From contig NZ_FONH01000003.1 of the NCBI RefSeq assembly GCF_900112865.1, positions 80,005-144,004 of the forward strand: a stretch of 64,000 bases of DNA. The letters are read 5' to 3'. A model generated the notes under the pieces. That model was not told the DNA's origin. It was given only the letters and a program-made list of their open reading frames with translations, and did not search any database. The position numbers and the translations under genes are program-made. This DNA comes from Dyella marensis. GTDB taxonomy: Bacteria; Pseudomonadota; Gammaproteobacteria; Xanthomonadales; Rhodanobacteraceae. The stretch's first letter is position 1. The number at the start of each line of letters is the position of its first letter. Shown here one piece after another: positions 61,627-64,000 of this stretch.

Positions 61627-63090
61627 CTACCGGGCGACAACGGCCGCTCCGGATTCCCGAGCTTGCCATCCGCCGCCAAGCGCCTTGAATGCGGCGACCG
61701 CGGCGCGCGCCGACTCCGTCTGCGCCTGTGCTCGCTCGTCGGAGGCGCGCAGCAGGTTTTCGTCCGCCTGGAGCACCTCGATCAGACTGACTACGCCCTT
61801 TTGATAGGCCGCGAACGACGCCGCGCGCGCACGACCGAGCGAATCCACACCCCGGTCAAGCACGGCGGTTTGCTCCTCGCGCTTGACCAGGGCCGAGAAC
61901 GCGTTCTCCACATCCTCGGTCGCGTGCAGAGCTGCCAGCCGATACGCCGCCAGCATTTCTGCCTGCTGACCTTTGGCCTGCTGGATCTGCGCGTTGATGC
62001 GGCCGAAATCGAACAGGCGCCAGCGCAGGCCCAGCACGCCGGCGGCCTGATTGGCGCCACTGGTGAACAGGTTGCCGCCGGCTACGGAAGTAGCACTGCC
62101 GATCAATCCGCTCAGCGAAAGCTTGGGGTAGTACTCGGCGATGGCGACGCCGATCCGCGCGTTGGATGCGGCGAGGCGCCGTTCGGCCACGATCAGGTCA
62201 GGGCGACGGCGGAGCAGTTCGCCCGGTGTTTCGGTGGCGGCGATCTGCGGGGCGCTCGGAATCTCGCGATCTTCCATGAGCTCTGCCCGATGCGTGCCCG
62301 GCTGAGCGCCCAGCATCACATCAAGCGCGTTCATGGCCGCATCCAAACCCGTTTCGAGCACCGGGACGGATGCCTGCACCTGCGCCAGCGCGCCATCGGC
62401 TTGCTTCACTTGAAGCTCAGGTGCCAATCCCTTGCCGTACAGCAGCTTGATGGTGGCGAGCAGGTCCTGCTGCGTCTGCACTTGTTGGCGCGCCACCTTC
62501 AGGCGCGCCTGCAGTCCGCGGATGGTGATGTAGATGTCGGCGGTCTGCGCCGCCACGGCCAGGCGCGTGGCCAGGGCGCCGGCTTCGGAAGCCTGGTAGT
62601 CGGCCAGCGCCGCCTCCCGTCCGCGGCGGAGGCCGCCGAACACATCCAGTTCCCAGCTCGCGCTGAAGTCGGCCTCGTAGCTGTTGCCGTAGCGGTCGAA
62701 ACCGGGCGTGGCGTTCAGAACCTGGCCCAGCGGCGTTTCCACCGACTGGTAGGCCCTGGCAGCCTGGCCGCTGATGTTGCCGGAAGGCAGCAGGGCGGCC
62801 GTGGCCGCGCCAAGTCCGGCGCGTGCCTGGGCGACGCGTGCGGACGCCTGCGCGAGGTCCAGATTTTGTTCGAGTGCGAGCGTCACGTACCGGGTCAGCT
62901 GCGGATCGCCGAAGCCTGTCCACCAAGTCGCGAGTTCCGCGCCGGCCGGCGCGTGTCGTTGACCGACCTCGGCCTGGCCTTGGAAATGGTCGGGCATCGC
63001 GACCCGGGGCCGGACGTAATCGGGGCCGACGGCGCAGCCCGCGAGGAGGCCGCCGGCCATCAGCACAGCTAAGACGTGTTTGGGCGACAT
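61627..63090 (-). CDS. NodT-family outer-membrane efflux factor
   Basis: A 487-residue lipoprotein of the tripartite efflux family: lipobox LLAGCAVG (Cys19), then GPDYVRP and two repeats of TolC-like helical hairpins (LEQNLDLAQASARVAQARAGLG, LRRRPDLIVAERRLAASNARIG). These outer-membrane channels join RND pumps and adaptors. The adaptor begins at 63880 on the other strand and a TetR gene lies between; both flank copies of one 28-base operator. Confidence 0.93.
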   Translation of the reverse strand: MSPKHVLAVLMAGGLLAGCAVGPDYVRPRVAMPDHFQGQAEVGQRHAPAGAELATWWTGFGDPQLTRYVTLALEQNLDLAQASARVAQARAGLGAATAALLPSGNISGQAARAYQSVETPLGQVLNATPGFDRYGNSYEADFSASWELDVFGGLRRGREAALADYQASEAGALATRLAVAAQTADIYITIRGLQARLKVARQQVQTQQDLLATIKLLYGKGLAPELQVKQADGALAQVQASVPVLETGLDAAMNALDVMLGAQPGTHRAELMEDREIPSAPQIAATETPGELLRRRPDLIVAERRLAASNARIGVAIAEYYPKLSLSGLIGSATSVAGGNLFTSGANQAAGVLGLRWRLFDFGRINAQIQQAKGQQAEMLAAYRLAALHATEDVENAFSALVKREEQTAVLDRGVDSLGRARAASFAAYQKGVVSLIEVLQADENLLRASDERAQAQTESARAAVAAFKALGGGWQARESGAAVVAR

Positions 63091-63112
63091 GGGTTCGCTC
63101 CGGAGTGGTGGA

Positions 63113-63140
63113 TAGTGACCATATTACCAAATGGTCACTA
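63113..63140. promoter_or_regulatory. TetR operator-like inverted repeat, copy 1
   Basis: Perfect ten-base arms TAGTGACCAT and ATGGTCACTA flank an eight-base spacer. It lies 22 bases before the NodT start (minus strand) and 38 before the TetR start at 63179, so one site can act on both divergent genes. The same arm-and-spacer layout recurs after the TetR gene. Confidence 0.78.
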
Positions 63141-63178
63141 GTTGTCCAATCCCGAGGCGAAGGGTAAGCTCCTGACCT

Positions 63179-63796
63179 ATGAAAAAAGCAGCCCCTACGC
63201 CTCAGCCTGCCCGCGGTCCGATCGACCACGAAGTGCGCGACCAGATCGTCACCGCCGCCACCGAGCATTTCAGCCGGTACGGCTACGAGAAAACCACGGT
63301 GTCGGACCTGGCCAAGGCGGTCGGGTTTTCCAAGGCGTACATCTACAAGTTCTTCGAGTCCAAGCAGGCCATCGGCGAGATGATCTGCGCCAACTGCCTG
63401 CGCGAGATCGAGGCCGAAGTGATGGCGGCTATCGCCGAGACCGACCAGCCGTCGGAAAAGCTGCGGCGCATGTTCAAGGGCTTCACCGAGGCGACGCTCC
63501 GCCTGTTGTTCCGGGATCGCAAGCTTTACGAGATCGCTGCCTCGGCCGCCACGGAACGTTGGGCGGCGGTGGTGGCCTATGAGGAGCGCGTGCAGGCCCT
63601 GCTCAAGGAGATCCTGCAGGAGGGGCGGCAAAGCGGAGATTTCGAGCGCAAAACGCCGCTGGACGAAACTGCCGCGGCGATCTACCTCGTGATGCGCCCC
63701 TATTTCAACCCGCTGCTGTTGCAGCACAGCTTCGACTACACCGACGCAGCGCCGGGCCAGCTGTCCGGCCTGGTGCTGCGCAGCTTGTCGCCCTGA
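63179..63796 (+). CDS. TetR/AcrR family regulator of the efflux locus
   Basis: A 205-residue regulator with a helix-turn-helix (VRDQIVTAATEHFSRYGY, VSDLAKAVGFSKAYIYKFFESK, about 19-66) and an all-helical ligand domain. It lies between the divergent NodT gene and the adaptor gene downstream, with matching operators on both sides (63113-63140 and 63809-63836). It is likely a drug- or metabolite-responsive repressor of the pump. The ATG has no strong ribosome-binding site. Confidence 0.9.
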   Translation: MKKAAPTPQPARGPIDHEVRDQIVTAATEHFSRYGYEKTTVSDLAKAVGFSKAYIYKFFESKQAIGEMICANCLREIEAEVMAAIAETDQPSEKLRRMFKGFTEATLRLLFRDRKLYEIAASAATERWAAVVAYEERVQALLKEILQEGRQSGDFERKTPLDETAAAIYLVMRPYFNPLLLQHSFDYTDAAPGQLSGLVLRSLSP

Positions 63797-63808
63797 AAGA
63801 TGGGATTG

Positions 63809-63836
63809 AAGTGACTATTGACTAATTTGGTCACTA
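63809..63836. promoter_or_regulatory. TetR operator-like inverted repeat, copy 2
   Basis: AAGTGACTAT and TTGGTCACTA flank an eight-base spacer; seven of ten arm pairs are kept and GTGAC/GTCAC cores match copy 1. It lies 43 bases before the adaptor start, in the spacer after the TetR gene, and probably controls the adaptor promoter. Confidence 0.68.
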
Positions 63837-63879
63837 GATAGCAGAATGAAGCCCTGGTCACTCGCCCATGGGGCTTTTT

Positions 63880-64000
63880 ATGTTCCGGCTTCGTTTCGCT
63901 ACCCCTGCTGTCGTCCTGGTACTGACGTTTGCGCTGGCGGCTTGCGGCGGAAAGGCACCCGCCGATCCGCGCACCGACGCGCCTCTGGTTCGCGTTGCCG
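63880..64000 (+). CDS. RND efflux periplasmic adaptor, start only (runs off the edge)
   Basis: Only the first 40 codons are in the window. They show a lipoprotein signal with lipobox LAACGG and the linker KAPADPRTDAPLVRVA, typical of the start of HlyD/AcrA-type adaptors (family name inferred from position and end of linker). ATG 63880 is used; an in-frame ATG at 63868 lies just upstream. A short GCCC/GGGC hairpin with a T run overlaps this start, so it may also end the TetR message. The gene continues past position 64000. Confidence 0.7.
   Translation, partial: MFRLRFATPAVVLVLTFALAACGGKAPADPRTDAPLVRVA

Noticed and set aside
1-64000. CRISPR array, prophage, integron or transposase
   Set aside because: No regular spacer-repeat series, no integrase, capsid or transposase motif and no flanking inverted repeats were seen.
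1-64000. tRNA or rRNA genes
   Set aside because: No GGTTCGA-type T-loop in a cloverleaf setting or rRNA-like segment was found by eye; a dedicated search would be decisive.

Overview
The window is about 65% G+C and gene-dense. It looks like a chromosomal segment of a Xanthomonadales bacterium, most likely Rhodanobacteraceae (Dyella, Luteibacter or Rhodanobacter type). This is inferred from family content: a type IV secretion effector with an XVIPCD-type tail, a LesA/LipA-like lipase next to a DUF4785 protein, a large TonB-dependent receptor beside a glycoside hydrolase, an interspersed GC-rich hairpin repeat at the left edge, and codon use rich in G/C third positions. I see no tRNA, rRNA, CRISPR array, intact insertion sequence or prophage.

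Left part (1-10 kb): a minus-strand run encodes an Ohr-type peroxidase, a BufA1-like peptide, a DoxX protein, a secreted alpha/beta hydrolase and a BufA2-like peptide. No MNIO/DUF692 maturase is in view. A TlpA-like thioredoxin and an OmpR-type two-component pair follow on the plus strand, then an SDR, an omptin-type outer-membrane protease, and a TetR gene divergent from a small membrane protein with an operator-like repeat between them. A small P-loop protein next to this TetR is broken by a shift at a 7-G run.

10-26 kb: an EAL protein with a degenerate GGDEF domain, then a candidate type IV effector-immunity pair (signal-peptide protein plus HELQH/XVIPCD protein). Next come a GDPD-like protein lacking its metal ligands, an orphan membrane protein, an FkbM methyltransferase, and a divergent BvgS/BvgA-like phosphorelay. 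A 684-base gene-poor stretch follows, with a 7-base tandem repeat and a candidate structured RNA ending in a U run. Two small tandem paralogues of unknown function close this part.

26-40 kb: secreted lipase plus DUF4785 protein, 3-methyladenine glycosylase, AraC and NTF2-like genes, a beta-barrel protein and a Thr/Lys-Ala-Asp low-complexity exported protein separated by a hairpin terminator, an RcnB-like protein, CYTH, SnoaL-like, YciI, a zinc alcohol dehydrogenase, an SDR with a divergent LysR gene, and a short autotransporter.

40-50 kb: a carbohydrate-uptake pair (TonB-dependent receptor and GH92 alpha-mannosidase) preceded by two TTNGATCGATCNAA palindromes of LacI-operator type. Next is an unusual fusion of a 2-oxoglutarate/Fe(II) oxygenase to a WD40 propeller, divergent from a TetR-HD-domain operon with two matching 16-base palindromes between them. 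A type IB topoisomerase and a CsbD stress protein follow.

50-64 kb: a large secreted protein, a small exported protein, a metallo-beta-lactamase-like protein without its metal motif, a KaiC-like ATPase (frameshifted) overlapping a hybrid histidine kinase, a delta-60-repeat propeller protein, an alpha/beta hydrolase, a tetR remnant, and the start of an RND efflux locus (NodT-type outer-membrane protein, TetR, start of the adaptor) with two copies of a 28-base operator. The two frameshifts (9.88 kb and 56.38 kb) are each one extra base, so assembly error and real mutation both remain possible.
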